From the NCBI GenBank assembly GCA_036794825.1, contig DAIRGA010000027.1, forward strand, positions 1-64,000: DNA of 64,000 nt, read 5' to 3'. The translations under genes and the position numbers were made by a program. The stretch comes from RZYY01 sp036794825. GTDB taxonomy: Bacteria; Bacteroidota; Bacteroidia; Bacteroidales; 4484-276. Position 1 is the first letter of the stretch; every line of letters starts with the position of its first letter. The notes beneath the pieces were generated by a model. It worked only from the letters and a program-made list of their open reading frames with translations, was not told the origin of the DNA and did no database searches. Positions 32,157 through 42,091 of this stretch are shown in pieces.

Positions 32157-34838
32157 ATGGGCATAAAAAAGCTTAGCAGCATATTCCGGCCACAACGCAT
32201 CGCACTGATCGGTGTGCCGGCCAATCCGGAAACTGTAGGTGGACTCACGCTGAGAAACCTTGTCGGAGGCGGGTTTCGCGGGGTGGTTTACCCGGTAAAT
32301 CCAAAATATGAAGCCGTGATGGGTATTCCCTGTTTTCCGAGTGTGAAAAGCCTCCCGAAACCTCCGGATCTTGCCGTTATCACTACCAATGCCGCAGCAG
32401 TGCCACAGGTGGTCGAAGAGTGCGGCGAAGCAGGGATCAAAGGGATCATCATCATGTCGGCAGGTTTCAAGGAAATCGGTGAGCAGGGCAGATTGCTGGA
32501 AGAGCAGGTGAAAAGCATTGTGAAAAAATACGGGATGCGCGCTATCGGACCCAATTGCCTCGGAGTGATCGTACCGGGTCAGAAGCTTAACATCAGCTTT
32601 TCGGCCGGAATGCCAAAGCAGGGACAAGTGGCCTTCATTTCGCAGTCGGGAGCGCTGTGCACGGCTGTGCTGGACTGGGCGATGAGTGAAAACATCGGGT
32701 TTTCCTATTTTGTTAGCATTGGCAACACCATGGATGTGGGATTCGGAGATCTTATTGATTTCCTTGGTCAGGACGCCAATACGAAATCCATCGTTTTATA
32801 TGTGGAATCCATCGCCTTTGCCCATGAGTTTATGACGGCAGCGCGTGCCTTTGCCCGCAAAAAACCAATCATCGTTTACAAAGCAGGTCGTTTCCCCGAA
32901 AGCGCTGTAGTTGCCGCTTCTCACACCGGCGCTATGGCTTCGGAAGATGCGATTTACGACGCCGTATTCCGCAGAGCCGGTGTGGCCAGGGTCAACAATA
33001 TGGGCAATCTCTTCGACTTTACCGACCTGATCGGCGGCAAGAGAATTCCCAAAGGCCCCAATCTTGGAATTGTTACCAATGCCGGTGGCCCGGGGGTTAT
33101 CGCCACGGACGCACTGATTTTCCATGGAGGCAAACTCTGTAAACTTACCGACGAAACAATCCAGAAACTGAACAAGGTACTCCCCTCCTACTGGTCGAAA
33201 AGTAACCCGGTGGACATCCTCGGCGATGCCACACCCGACCGCCTGCAATCAGCCACAGAGATTGTAATGGCCGACCCGACGGTGGACGCAGTGCTTGTCA
33301 TCGTAACTCCGCAGGCAATGGCTAACCCGACCGAATCAGCCAAAAGGATCATCAGGCTTTCGGAAGGCTATTCCAAGCCCGTGATGGCTGTATGGCTCGG
33401 TGGCCGCATGATGGAAGAAGCCATGAACCTTTTCAACGCTGTGGGAATCCCGGCGTACCGCACACCTGACCAGGCAGTGAGAGCCTTCATGACCATGGTG
33501 GACTATTCAAAGAACCTCGAATCGCTGTTTGAAACACCAAAGGAGGTACCGGTTTCCTTTAAATATGACCGTCCGGCGCTCAGGGAAAGATTTGTAAAGG
33601 AGGTTTTTCCCAAACAAAAAGTGCTTTCGATGAAAGATGCCAAAGACCTTATCAACAGCTACGGAATAAAATCCACCAAACCACGGCTGGCCAAAGATCT
33701 GGACGAAGCCCTTACCATTGCGCGGGAAATCGGTTACCCGGTCGTACTGAAGATCGAATCCCCCAACATCCAGCACAAAATGGAAGTTGGCGGCGTAGTA
33801 CTGGATATCGAGAACGACGAAAGCCTGAAAGGTGCTTACCACGGTATGATGGAAAAACTCAGCAAAAACGCACCTGAAGCAAAGATTGAAGGGGTTACGC
33901 TCGAAGAGATGATTGATGTGAAGGATTCGGTGGAGCTTATTCTAGGCATCAAAAAAGACCCGGTCTTTGGCACCGTGATTATGATTGGTATGGGAGGCAC
34001 CGAAGCTGAACTAATCAAGGATCGCAGGCTGGAATTTCCACCGCTCAACGAAAGGCTTGCTTCCCGGATGATCGAATCACTGAAAATTTACCCATTACTC
34101 AAAGGATATCGCGGACGGGGACCAAAGGACATTAACCAACTGATCGAAGTGATGATCCGGCTCTCCTACATGGCTGCCGATTATCCTGAAATTGAGGTAA
34201 TTGACATCAACCCGATCATCATCACCAAAGACAATGTAGTAGCGCTTGACGCTACTGTCGTTATTGACGAAAATACGTTGAAAAACCCGGTGCCTGCCTA
34301 CTCGCACCTCTTGCTCCGGCCTTATCCGGAACGCTATATCAAAACGGTTAGATTGGCCGATGGTACGCAAACCCTTCTGCGTCCTATCAAGCCCGAAGAT
34401 GAGCCACTCTGGCTGGAAATGCTTGGCAGCTGCTCAAAGGAGGCGATTTACTCACGCTTCAGGTACAATTTCCATTTCGACTCACACGAGGTGGCCACGC
34501 AGTTTTGCTACATTGATTACGCCCGCGAACTGGCCATAGTTGCCGAGGTGGAGGAAAATGGCAAGCGCAAACTGATTGGTGTAGGCCGTTTGATTTCCGA
34601 TCCGGATCTGGAAAATGTAGAATACGCCATTTTAATCACCGATGCCTGGCAGCGAAAAGACCTGGGCAAGATTCTGACCGAATACTGCACCGAAATCGCC
34701 AAGATCAACGACTACAGAAGGATTTTTGCTGAAACCACCAAGGACAACAAGCCGATGATATCGGTATTTAAAAAACTGGGATTTACGGTCACCTTCAATT
34801 CCGATACGACAGTGTCGGTGAATAAGGACCTCATATAA
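32157..34838 (+). CDS. ADP-forming acyl-CoA (acetyl-CoA) synthetase fused to GNAT domain
   Basis: Cytoplasmic protein of 893 residues. An alpha-like part comes first: CoA-binding Rossmann (FRPQRIALIGVPANPETVGG), a ligase domain and the phosphohistidine loop SHTGAMASEDAIYDAVFRRA near residue 257. A beta-like ATP-grasp part follows (GYPVVLKIESPNIQHKMEVG, LILGIKKDPVFGTVIMIGMG). The last about 170 residues are a GNAT acetyltransferase (DAWQRKDLGKILTEYC). The domain order matches fused acetate-CoA ligase (ADP-forming)/GNAT proteins. The ligase makes ATP from acetyl-CoA in fermentative organisms; the GNAT part may acetylate proteins (Pat-like). Substrate range is unknown. Confidence 0.9.
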   Translation: MGIKKLSSIFRPQRIALIGVPANPETVGGLTLRNLVGGGFRGVVYPVNPKYEAVMGIPCFPSVKSLPKPPDLAVITTNAAAVPQVVEECGEAGIKGIIIMSAGFKEIGEQGRLLEEQVKSIVKKYGMRAIGPNCLGVIVPGQKLNISFSAGMPKQGQVAFISQSGALCTAVLDWAMSENIGFSYFVSIGNTMDVGFGDLIDFLGQDANTKSIVLYVESIAFAHEFMTAARAFARKKPIIVYKAGRFPESAVVAASHTGAMASEDAIYDAVFRRAGVARVNNMGNLFDFTDLIGGKRIPKGPNLGIVTNAGGPGVIATDALIFHGGKLCKLTDETIQKLNKVLPSYWSKSNPVDILGDATPDRLQSATEIVMADPTVDAVLVIVTPQAMANPTESAKRIIRLSEGYSKPVMAVWLGGRMMEEAMNLFNAVGIPAYRTPDQAVRAFMTMVDYSKNLESLFETPKEVPVSFKYDRPALRERFVKEVFPKQKVLSMKDAKDLINSYGIKSTKPRLAKDLDEALTIAREIGYPVVLKIESPNIQHKMEVGGVVLDIENDESLKGAYHGMMEKLSKNAPEAKIEGVTLEEMIDVKDSVELILGIKKDPVFGTVIMIGMGGTEAELIKDRRLEFPPLNERLASRMIESLKIYPLLKGYRGRGPKDINQLIEVMIRLSYMAADYPEIEVIDINPIIITKDNVVALDATVVIDENTLKNPVPAYSHLLLRPYPERYIKTVRLADGTQTLLRPIKPEDEPLWLEMLGSCSKEAIYSRFRYNFHFDSHEVATQFCYIDYARELAIVAEVEENGKRKLIGVGRLISDPDLENVEYAILITDAWQRKDLGKILTEYCTEIAKINDYRRIFAETTKDNKPMISVFKKLGFTVTFNSDTTVSVNKDLI

Positions 34839-34872
34839 AAGTCAACAGCTGGAACAAAGCGGTCTGAGTCGC

Positions 34873-35445
34873 TTACATCTGCGCCATTACGGCATCCCTG
34901 ATCGAGTTGAAAATATCATCAATGGAACCGACACCATGCACCTGGACGAATTTCCCCTGCCCCTGGTAAAACTCGATCAGTGGAGCGGTCTGTTTATGGT
35001 AAACACTCATCCGGTTAAGGATCACCTCCTCGGTATCATCTTTCCGTCCCTCGAGTATGGCACGGTTTAGCAGACGTTTGACCACCTCATCCTCATCCAC
35101 ATCGAGTGCGACTACAAGGCTTATTGAATCGTTTCGGCTGTTGAGCATTTTGTCGAGATCTTCAGCCTGACGACGGGTTCGTGGAAATCCGTCGAAAATG
35201 TAACCGGCTTTGCCCTGCAGTTTGTTTAACGCATTTTCAAGTATTTCGATCAACAACTCGTCCGGAACCAGCTCACCCCTTTCGATGATGGATTTCACCT
35301 TCAACCCGAGAGGAGTCTCGTTCTTGATTTCCGAACGAAAAATATCGCCGGTGGAGATGTGCGCAAGGTTGAAATGCTCGGCAAGCCTCAGAGACTGAGT
35401 GCCTTTTCCTGATCCCGGAGGTCCAAACAAAATTAAGTTCAGCAT
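34873..35445 (-). CDS. adk: Adenylate kinase
   Basis: Cytoplasmic kinase that equilibrates AMP, ADP and ATP, 190 residues from the ATG at 35445; a TTG nine bases further upstream also opens the frame but ATG gives the usual MLNLILFGPPGSGKGTQ start. P-loop GPPGSGKGT, AMP-binding STGDIFRSEI and GYIFDGFPRTRRQAEDL are present. The LID region (EGRKDDTEEVILNRM) is the short type. It converges with the acyl-CoA synthetase gene with 34 bases between. Confidence 0.96.
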   Translation of the reverse strand: MLNLILFGPPGSGKGTQSLRLAEHFNLAHISTGDIFRSEIKNETPLGLKVKSIIERGELVPDELLIEILENALNKLQGKAGYIFDGFPRTRRQAEDLDKMLNSRNDSISLVVALDVDEDEVVKRLLNRAILEGRKDDTEEVILNRMSVYHKQTAPLIEFYQGQGKFVQVHGVGSIDDIFNSIRDAVMAQM

Positions 35446-35583
35446 GATATTCAAGTTATTGGATTAATAAAAATTTCGCCCGTCAAATATAAAGCATTCC
35501 ACCAAACCGGCTGCTTGAAATAATTTTACTTTTGCCGCCGCAAACACCGATTTTGGGAGTTATCCGCTGTTTTACCATTTGCC

Positions 35584-36438
35584 ATGCCTGTTGATTCAGT
35601 ATTTTACTTTCAGAATGACACCATCCCTGAAGCCTGCCTGGTTTACACCGGTTTGGAAGTGGATAATTGCCTGATATCCAGCCCTGAGGAGGATTCGCTT
35701 TTCTTGCTGTTTTTAAAAACCCCGAAAGAGCGGTTTATCACCATCAGCGAAAAAACACCCGCGGTGATTAACCCAATGCCCATCGGGCAACCGGGTTATT
35801 TCTGGCAATTCCTGGCGCTGTTGCTGGCCGTTTTCATTTTCACCTACATAAGGTTTGTGCGCAAAAGTTTCTACAAAAACCTCAGTGCAGCCTTTTCGTC
35901 AAAACTGCTGTTCCGGCAATTGATACGCGATGATCTGCTTTTTCCGGTATCGAGCAGGTTGCCGCTGTTTGTTGCCTTCGTGCTTACTTACGCAGTGCTT
36001 CTGTTGCAGATTGATGAGGTGCTGGTTTCTCAGAGTTTTCTGAGCAAAAGTGAGGAGTTGTTCAGGTTGCTGCTCTACCTTGGTGTGGTAACCGGCATTC
36101 TTACCCTGAAAAACCTGCTGCATTGGATTGCCGGGCTTGTATTCGAAACAAGACTCATCACAAAAGAGTATCTTACCAATTCATTTTATTTCAATACTGT
36201 CGGAGCCATCTTCCTGATCCCGCTCTTGATGATTTCAACCTTTTCCAGATCGGAAGTTATCCTCATTCTGATCCTGGTCATTTCAGCAGTTTTAGTCCTT
36301 TTAAAGTTGTTCCGGGCATTTACTATCGCATTGGGATTAGAAAAATATTCCTACTTTCAAAATTTCGTGTACTTTTGCACGCTCGAAATTTTACCCTGGC
36401 TGGCGCTTTACAAGTTGGTGTCCAACGGGAGTTTTTAA
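35584..36438 (+). CDS. DUF4271 membrane protein
   Basis: Integral inner-membrane protein, 284 residues: a periplasmic-like N-terminal 75 residues, then about six hydrophobic segments beginning FWQFLALLLAVFIFTYIRF. It matches the Bacteroidota-specific DUF4271 family, which is usually encoded directly before uroporphyrinogen-III synthase, as here. Function unknown. It starts the hemD-rnpA-S41 gene run. Confidence 0.88.
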   Translation: MPVDSVFYFQNDTIPEACLVYTGLEVDNCLISSPEEDSLFLLFLKTPKERFITISEKTPAVINPMPIGQPGYFWQFLALLLAVFIFTYIRFVRKSFYKNLSAAFSSKLLFRQLIRDDLLFPVSSRLPLFVAFVLTYAVLLLQIDEVLVSQSFLSKSEELFRLLLYLGVVTGILTLKNLLHWIAGLVFETRLITKEYLTNSFYFNTVGAIFLIPLLMISTFSRSEVILILILVISAVLVLLKLFRAFTIALGLEKYSYFQNFVYFCTLEILPWLALYKLVSNGSF

Positions 36439-36483
36439 ATAATAATTAATTCAAAGTCAGGAATTTAAGAAAACCTTACGTTG

Positions 36484-37251
36484 ATGATAAAGAATATACT
36501 GATCTCACAGCCACAGCCATCTGATCCGGTCAAAAACCCTTATAGTGAACTCGCTGCCAAGTATGATCTCAATATTGATTTCCGACAGTTTATTAAAGTG
36601 GAAGGAGTTCCAGCGCGTGACTTTCGAAAAGACAAAATCAACATCCTGAACCACACGGCCATCATCCTGACCAGCCGCAATTCGGTGGATCATTTCTTCC
36701 GCCTCTGCCAGGAGATGCGCGTCGAAGTTCCTGAAACCATGAAGTATTTCAGTATCTCGGAGTCAACATCCTATTACCTTCAAAAGTACGTTCAGTTCAG
36801 AAAAAGGAAGATTTTTCACGGCCACCAGAACTTCAAGGATTTGCTGGAGATCATCAAAAAATACCCTGACGAAAAGTTTCTGTTTCCCTGCTCTGACATC
36901 CACAAGCAATCTATACCCAAAATGCTTGAAACGAGCAAGGTAAAATTTACTAAAGCCATAATGTACCGTACCCTTGCAGCCGATCTGAAGGAGATCAATA
37001 TCAACGACTATGACATGCTCGTCTTCTTCAGCCCGATTGGCGTTCAATCACTGAAAATGAACTTTCCGGAGTTTGAACAGGGTGAAAAATTTATCGGAGT
37101 ATTTGGCCCTGCCACTGCCAAAGCTGTTAAGGATGCCGGTCTCAGGCTCGATCTGAATGCCCCGACCAAAACAGCGCCCTCGATGACCATGGCGCTCGAT
37201 CAGTTTCTTGACAAAGTTTACAAGAAAAACGGGATTAAGTTTGCACAGTAA
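36484..37251 (+). CDS. hemD: Uroporphyrinogen-III synthase
   Basis: Cytoplasmic enzyme that cyclises hydroxymethylbilane into uroporphyrinogen III. 255 residues from the ATG at 36484 (MIKNILISQPQPSDPVKNPY); the frame has a TTG one codon earlier. HemD sequences are poorly conserved, but the two-domain pattern is recognisable: TAIILTSRNSVDHFF, FLFPCSDIHKQSIPKMLE, DMLVFFSPIGVQSLKMNF and FIGVFGPATAKAVKDAGLRL. It lies 45 bases downstream of DUF4271. Other haem genes (hemG, hemH) are 35 kb away. Confidence 0.9.
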   Translation: MIKNILISQPQPSDPVKNPYSELAAKYDLNIDFRQFIKVEGVPARDFRKDKINILNHTAIILTSRNSVDHFFRLCQEMRVEVPETMKYFSISESTSYYLQKYVQFRKRKIFHGHQNFKDLLEIIKKYPDEKFLFPCSDIHKQSIPKMLETSKVKFTKAIMYRTLAADLKEININDYDMLVFFSPIGVQSLKMNFPEFEQGEKFIGVFGPATAKAVKDAGLRLDLNAPTKTAPSMTMALDQFLDKVYKKNGIKFAQ

Positions 37252-37331
37252 GCCAATCCTGACCTGCCGACCTCCCATTCGCCAGAATACTTCAATAAAA
37301 CCCATTCCGGCTGATTCCGGGATGTAATGTT

Positions 37332-37733
37332 ATGCCGCTGACCCAAAGATTCAGAAAACAAGAACGACTATGCAGCCGACACCTGGCCGCCAGACTTTTC
37401 AAAGAGGGCCGGTCATTCCTGGCCTATCCCGTCAAAGTGGTCTATCTTGAGGTGAAAGAGGAAGACATCAAAAGGATGAAATCCAACCTCCAGGTGATGA
37501 TGTCAGTTTCGAAGAAGCGATTTAAAACAGCAGTTAAGCGAAACAGGATCAAGAGGTTGTTGCGGGAATGCTGGAGAAAAAACAAATCAGGTATCACCCT
37601 GCAGGCGAAAGAACGGAATATTCACCTCGCCGTAAGCCTGATTTATATTGGCGAAGGGCTGCCGGATTACGCTTTCCTAAACTCAAAAATAATATCGGTT
37701 GTCAAGCGTTTAACACAGGAATTATCTGCATAA
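37332..37733 (+). CDS. rnpA: Ribonuclease P protein component
   Basis: Protein subunit of RNase P, which removes the 5' leader of tRNAs. 133 residues, basic. The conserved RNR-type motif is present as KRNRIKRLLRECWR, preceded by VMMSVSKKRFKTAVKRN. N-terminal RFRKQERLCSRHLAARLFKE is typical of the Bacteroidota form. The gene run hemD-rnpA-S41 is conserved in the phylum. Confidence 0.95.
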   Translation: MPLTQRFRKQERLCSRHLAARLFKEGRSFLAYPVKVVYLEVKEEDIKRMKSNLQVMMSVSKKRFKTAVKRNRIKRLLRECWRKNKSGITLQAKERNIHLAVSLIYIGEGLPDYAFLNSKIISVVKRLTQELSA

Positions 37734-37749
37734 CATTCAATTCTTCACC

Positions 37750-39447
37750 ATGAAAAATTCAAATCAACTTCTTCGTTATAACTTTTCGGGTTTTGTGCTG
37801 ATCTTTTTATTTTTGTTCGGAACTCTGAGTTTAACCGCCCAGGAGAAAAACAACGATTTTGAGATCATCAAAAATCTCGATATTTTCACTGAAATCTACA
37901 AGCAGCTTGATATTCATTATGTTGATCCGGTCGTCCCCGGTCAGTTGATGAAAACCGGCATTGATTCCATGCTCGGCACGCTCGACCCATTTACCAACTT
38001 CATTCCGGAGTCGGATATTGAGGATTTCAACCTGATGACCACCGGGCAATATGGTGGTATCGGTGCTTTGATCCATAAGAAAGACGATTATGTGGTGATT
38101 TCCGAACCGTATGAAGGGTTTCCGGCAGACAAAAGCGGGTTAAAAGCCGGCGATAAAATCCTCGAAGTGGACGGCCAGTCGGCTAAAGGGAAGAATACTG
38201 ACGAGGTGAGCAAAATCCTCAAAGGTGAGCCCGGCACCACCATAAAGCTCCTGATTGAACGTGAGGGCACTCAAAATCCTTTCGTGGTGGATGTGAAACG
38301 CGAAAATGTAAAGATTGACAACATTCCTTATTACGGCATGCTCGACAATGGCGTGGGCTACATCAAGCTCTCCGGTTTTACGCAGGATGCCGCCCGTGAG
38401 GTAAAGAAAGCCTACACCGAACTGAAAGAGAAAAATGAAATGAAAGGGTTTATCCTCGATCTCAGGGGAAATGGCGGCGGGCTGCTGAATGAGGCTGTAG
38501 ACATCGTGAATCTTTTTGTGGATAAGGGGGAATTGGTGGTAAGCACCAAAGGAAAAGATGTTGCCAAAAACAAATCCTACAGCACATCAGCCAAACCGAT
38601 TGACACCGAAATCCCGGTCACAGTGCTGGTTGACAGAGCTTCAGCTTCAGCATCCGAGATTGTCTCAGGCGCCATTCAGGATCTCGACCGGGGAGTTGTT
38701 ATCGGGCAAAGGACATACGGCAAAGGGCTGGTGCAGAACGTATTGCCCCTAAGTTATAATTCGAAGTTGAAAGTTACTGTTGCAAAATACTACATCCCCA
38801 GCGGACGATGCATCCAGGCTATTGATTACTCACACAGGGATGAAGAGGGTTATGCTTCCAAAGTACCCGATTCACTGATTTCGGAGTTCAGCACCAAAGG
38901 CGGACGGAAAGTGTATGACGGCGGAGGCATCGAGCCTGACCTTGTAATCGAACCGCCAAAGTTCAACCCTATTACTCAGGCGCTTTTCACCGAGTTTGTC
39001 ATATTCGATTACGCCAATAAATTCAGAAGAGAAAACGACCAAATTGCCGAACCGGAAAAATTTGAAATTACCGACGAAATCTACAGCGATTTCGTGAAGT
39101 ACGTTGACAGCCGGGATTTTGACTACACCACTGAGAGCGAAAAAGCGTTGAAAGCTATCAAGGAGGTTGCTGAACTGGAGCAGTATCTGGCCAACATCAC
39201 CCCCGAACTGGAACAGTTGGAAAAGAAGCTGATGCACAATAAAGCAGAGGATTTAATCACACACCGCGATGAGATCAGCGAAATCCTGAAAATCGAAATC
39301 GTTACCCGCTACTATTATCAGAAAGGCAAGGTCAAAGCCAGCCTGACCAATGACCCGGAAGTAAAAAAAGCGATCGAGGTAATCGGAAACAAACAGGAAT
39401 ACACCTCCATCCTGACCAATACCGCAAAAAGAGCCTCGGTGAATTAG
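37750..39447 (+). CDS. S41 family C-terminal processing peptidase
   Basis: Periplasmic serine protease of 565 residues. Signal peptide with a hydrophobic segment (FSGFVLIFLFLFGTLSLTAQ). PDZ domain at about residues 100-170 (GLKAGDKILEVDGQSAKGKN) and the catalytic domain with GFILDLRGNGGGLLNEAVDI, the serine in VDRASASASEIVSGAIQD and the lysine in GQRTYGKGLVQN. The C-terminal 130 residues are a helical extension. It starts 16 bases after rnpA. Related to CtpA/Prc; substrates are not known. Confidence 0.94.
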   Translation: MKNSNQLLRYNFSGFVLIFLFLFGTLSLTAQEKNNDFEIIKNLDIFTEIYKQLDIHYVDPVVPGQLMKTGIDSMLGTLDPFTNFIPESDIEDFNLMTTGQYGGIGALIHKKDDYVVISEPYEGFPADKSGLKAGDKILEVDGQSAKGKNTDEVSKILKGEPGTTIKLLIEREGTQNPFVVDVKRENVKIDNIPYYGMLDNGVGYIKLSGFTQDAAREVKKAYTELKEKNEMKGFILDLRGNGGGLLNEAVDIVNLFVDKGELVVSTKGKDVAKNKSYSTSAKPIDTEIPVTVLVDRASASASEIVSGAIQDLDRGVVIGQRTYGKGLVQNVLPLSYNSKLKVTVAKYYIPSGRCIQAIDYSHRDEEGYASKVPDSLISEFSTKGGRKVYDGGGIEPDLVIEPPKFNPITQALFTEFVIFDYANKFRRENDQIAEPEKFEITDEIYSDFVKYVDSRDFDYTTESEKALKAIKEVAELEQYLANITPELEQLEKKLMHNKAEDLITHRDEISEILKIEIVTRYYYQKGKVKASLTNDPEVKKAIEVIGNKQEYTSILTNTAKRASVN

Positions 39448-39549
39448 TGGGATTTTCCTTTTCATTAACTCTGTGAAGATTTAATCCACTATCCGGGAAA
39501 ATCCCGCGGTCGTTTGCCTTCATTTATAAAAGTAAACCGGGGTTTTAAA

Positions 39550-40749
39550 TTATATTTCCCCGGCGTAGAATGCCTTGCTGAAACTGTATTTGAAAGTAAA
39601 CTGAATTTTTGTGGCTGAGGTATTCCACCCGTCATTATAGTTTTCCCGTTTTATCCAGATCACTTCTGCGCCTGCAACCACATTGGGAGCCGGGTAATAC
39701 AGCAGGTTTCCACTGCCATAGTATCCCTTGCGGAAAGAATCAGCAGTTTGACCATCCGAGTTTCCAGTGTTTACGATTGAAAATCCGATCGTGCTGCTGA
39801 ATTTTTTATTCCATTGATGACTGAGGTAAGTGGAGAACCCGGCAATCGGCAGTGTGACGCCTTTTACAGGCGCTTCAGGGTTGCTGAAGTTTTTTTGTAT
39901 TGCGATATCTGTAGGAGCATCGTTCATATAGTTTTGTACCCCCCGGCCAATAACCGCCTGACCATAAAACAGGTCATTCGTGGTCAGTTTTAGGTTAGTA
40001 CTGAAATTCAGCCCCCACCCAATAGCTTTACCGCTCAAATCATAAGGCTCATTGCCCTGGTCAACCCATTCAATTTTTCTCACAATACCAGCCAGTTCAG
40101 TGTATCCCCAGTCCCTGGTTAAGCGAAACTCAGCCGATAAATCCGGCAGGTTAAACCTGGGTTTTACATCCTGAAGTTCAATCCTGTCGGCATAAATTCC
40201 TTCGTCGGCGGAAGCGCCTGGCCGCTCCAGCGCAATAGCAAGCCTGTTCTTTCCATTTAACGGGATAAAACGGATCTGGACATTCTTAGCCAGCGACATA
40301 CCCACCGGCCCCCAATATTCGAGGATATTGGGATAACCATCAAAATCGGAAAACAGACTCCAGTTGTGCCCGACACCCAACTTTCCTAACTCTGCATAAG
40401 CATATAGCATATGGAAGGTTGTCTTGCCTGCATCTGAACCAACTCCGAACAGATCGAAAGCAAAGCGGATGTATAACTCTCCAAGACTGGTCTGAGTGTA
40501 GCTTTTCAACCCGAAGTAGGACTGCCGGACGCTAAAATAGACGTTGCCATCGCTGCCGTACTGATTCCTGAACGCCGGCAATTGAGTGGGACGCATAACA
40601 TCAAAGTAGCTGGGATTGACCTGGTTAAAATTGTAACCAACATCCGTAGTGACCGTTCCGGTAATTTCGATCACCGGTTTTCGCTCCTCCTGAGCAAACA
40701 ATCCAATGGTTGCCGCGCAAAAAAATAAAACGAGAGAGTGCTTTTTCAT
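39550..40749 (-). CDS. DcaP-like outer-membrane porin
   Basis: Beta-barrel protein of 399 residues from the ATG at 40749, with signal peptide (MKKHSLVLFFCAATIGLFAQ). It resembles DcaP-type trimeric porins: TGTVTTDVGYNFNQVNPSYF, SYFGLKSYTQTSLGELYIRF, GHNWSLFSDFDGYPNILEYW, and a terminal TKIQFTFKYSFSKAFY. Likely lets small anionic substrates across the outer membrane. Apparently monocistronic, convergent to the S41 gene. Confidence 0.82.
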   Translation of the reverse strand: MKKHSLVLFFCAATIGLFAQEERKPVIEITGTVTTDVGYNFNQVNPSYFDVMRPTQLPAFRNQYGSDGNVYFSVRQSYFGLKSYTQTSLGELYIRFAFDLFGVGSDAGKTTFHMLYAYAELGKLGVGHNWSLFSDFDGYPNILEYWGPVGMSLAKNVQIRFIPLNGKNRLAIALERPGASADEGIYADRIELQDVKPRFNLPDLSAEFRLTRDWGYTELAGIVRKIEWVDQGNEPYDLSGKAIGWGLNFSTNLKLTTNDLFYGQAVIGRGVQNYMNDAPTDIAIQKNFSNPEAPVKGVTLPIAGFSTYLSHQWNKKFSSTIGFSIVNTGNSDGQTADSFRKGYYGSGNLLYYPAPNVVAGAEVIWIKRENYNDGWNTSATKIQFTFKYSFSKAFYAGEI

Positions 40750-41140
40750 CACAGGGTATTTATTTGATTAGTTAATTCAGTGTTCAAAAATTCAATGAAG
40801 TTGAAATCCGGTCGAATGCCACTCTTCGGCTTCTCTTCAATTAGCGTACAGGGCAAAGTTGATAATAATAAGGATTGGAAATGAGATAAAAGGAGCCGCT
40901 GAATTTTCTCCTGAGAGGAATGATTTCCGGCGACTTTTTCCATAATGAATTCTATTTGAAGTGCGAAGGTAAAAAAAAATGAAATGAGGTCTTGCAAACT
41001 TTTAATTGACGGGAAAATATATGGTGACGGATGATACTGAAACTTTTCAAACCTCAAGGTTGCAATCATTGCGCATCCGGAAAGAATTATCATCTCAAAA
41101 ATAAAATTGTATTTTCGCACTCACTAACGAAATATGATTC
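40750..41140. other. Intergenic stretch, no supported gene
   Basis: A minus-strand frame of up to 123 codons exists here but has no recognisable motif, poor codon bias and overlaps the porin start. I read the stretch as the upstream regions of the divergent porin and cytidine deaminase genes. Confidence 0.45.
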
Positions 41141-41629
41141 ATGGAACTTTTCAAGGTTTCACTCGATTTTGAGGTCTATCAGACCATTGATGAGTTAAGA
41201 CCAGAAGACAGGGAGCTTCTGATACATGCTGAACACGCTGCCGGCCGCGCATACGCACCCTATTCGCTGTTTAAAGTAGGGGCTGCTGTCAGGCTCAGGA
41301 GCGGAGTGATAGTTACAGGCAACAACCAGGAAAACGTCGCTTATCCGTCCGGTTTGTGTGCCGAGCGGGTGGCGCTGTTTTACACTTCAGCAAATTATCC
41401 CGGCGAAAATGTAGAGGCGATTGCCATTACAGCCAAAGCGATGAATTTCAGCCTCCAGGATCCCGTAACGCCCTGTGGCTCCTGCAGGCAGGTAATGATG
41501 GAAGCCGAAAACCAGAACCAGCATAAAATCAGAGTGATTATGAAGGGCGGAGAAGGAAAGATATGGATTTCAAACAGTGTTGAAAACCTGTTGCCTGTCT
41601 CCTTCAAGGCGGATGGACTGAAAAAATAA
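41141..41629 (+). CDS. cdd: Cytidine deaminase
   Basis: Zinc hydrolase converting cytidine or deoxycytidine to uridine, in pyrimidine salvage. 162 residues. Zinc ligands are in CAERVALFYT (C and catalytic E) and PCGSCRQVMMEA. YAPYSLFKVGAAVRLRSG is the usual N-terminal substrate motif. Starts a plus-strand run with the thioesterase and ChaN-like genes, 49 bases before the next. Confidence 0.95.
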   Translation: MELFKVSLDFEVYQTIDELRPEDRELLIHAEHAAGRAYAPYSLFKVGAAVRLRSGVIVTGNNQENVAYPSGLCAERVALFYTSANYPGENVEAIAITAKAMNFSLQDPVTPCGSCRQVMMEAENQNQHKIRVIMKGGEGKIWISNSVENLLPVSFKADGLKK

Positions 41630-41678
41630 ACATCCCGCAGGTTTAACTGTTTAATCCAACATACCAACACTCAGGATC

Positions 41679-42083
41679 ATGCAACTGATCTCTACTAAAA
41701 TCTGTAAAACCAGCGACATCGGCATCCACAACAACCTTTTCGGGGGCACTATGCTCTCGTGGATGGACGAAGCCGGCGGAACCATGGCAGCCGAGCTGGC
41801 CTGTACTCCCAATATGATAACCCTGAAGATGGATGAGGTGATCTTTAAAAAACCTGTGAAAGTAAGCGACCATATCCGCATTTACGGAAAGCTGCTCGCA
41901 GTCGGAAATACTTCCCTGACGCTGCAGGTTGAAGCCAAGAAATTCTGTTTTCAGAATCAAACCGAAGAATCTGTGTGTACCACAAGGATGACATTTGTAA
42001 ACATTGACGAAAAAGGCCTCTCTCACCCAATCGCTTCAAACGTAAAAACAAAACTGGCAGAAATCATCAAACTCAATAACTAA
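41679..42083 (+). CDS. Acyl-CoA thioesterase (hotdog fold)
   Basis: Cytoplasmic single-hotdog protein of 134 residues. The signature NNLFGGTMLSWMDEAGGTMA, with its acidic residue on the central helix, is that of YciA/acyl-CoA hydrolases, and FKKPVKVSDHIRIYGKLLAV is the second conserved strand. It hydrolyses acyl-CoAs; the chain-length preference is not visible. It sits 8 bases before the ChaN-like gene. Confidence 0.88.
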   Translation: MQLISTKICKTSDIGIHNNLFGGTMLSWMDEAGGTMAAELACTPNMITLKMDEVIFKKPVKVSDHIRIYGKLLAVGNTSLTLQVEAKKFCFQNQTEESVCTTRMTFVNIDEKGLSHPIASNVKTKLAEIIKLNN

Positions 42084-42091
42084 GTTAAATC

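Noticed and set aside
40749..41120. Minus-strand gene of 123 residues
   Set aside because: No motif, low-quality composition and overlap with the porin start; better read as intergenic.
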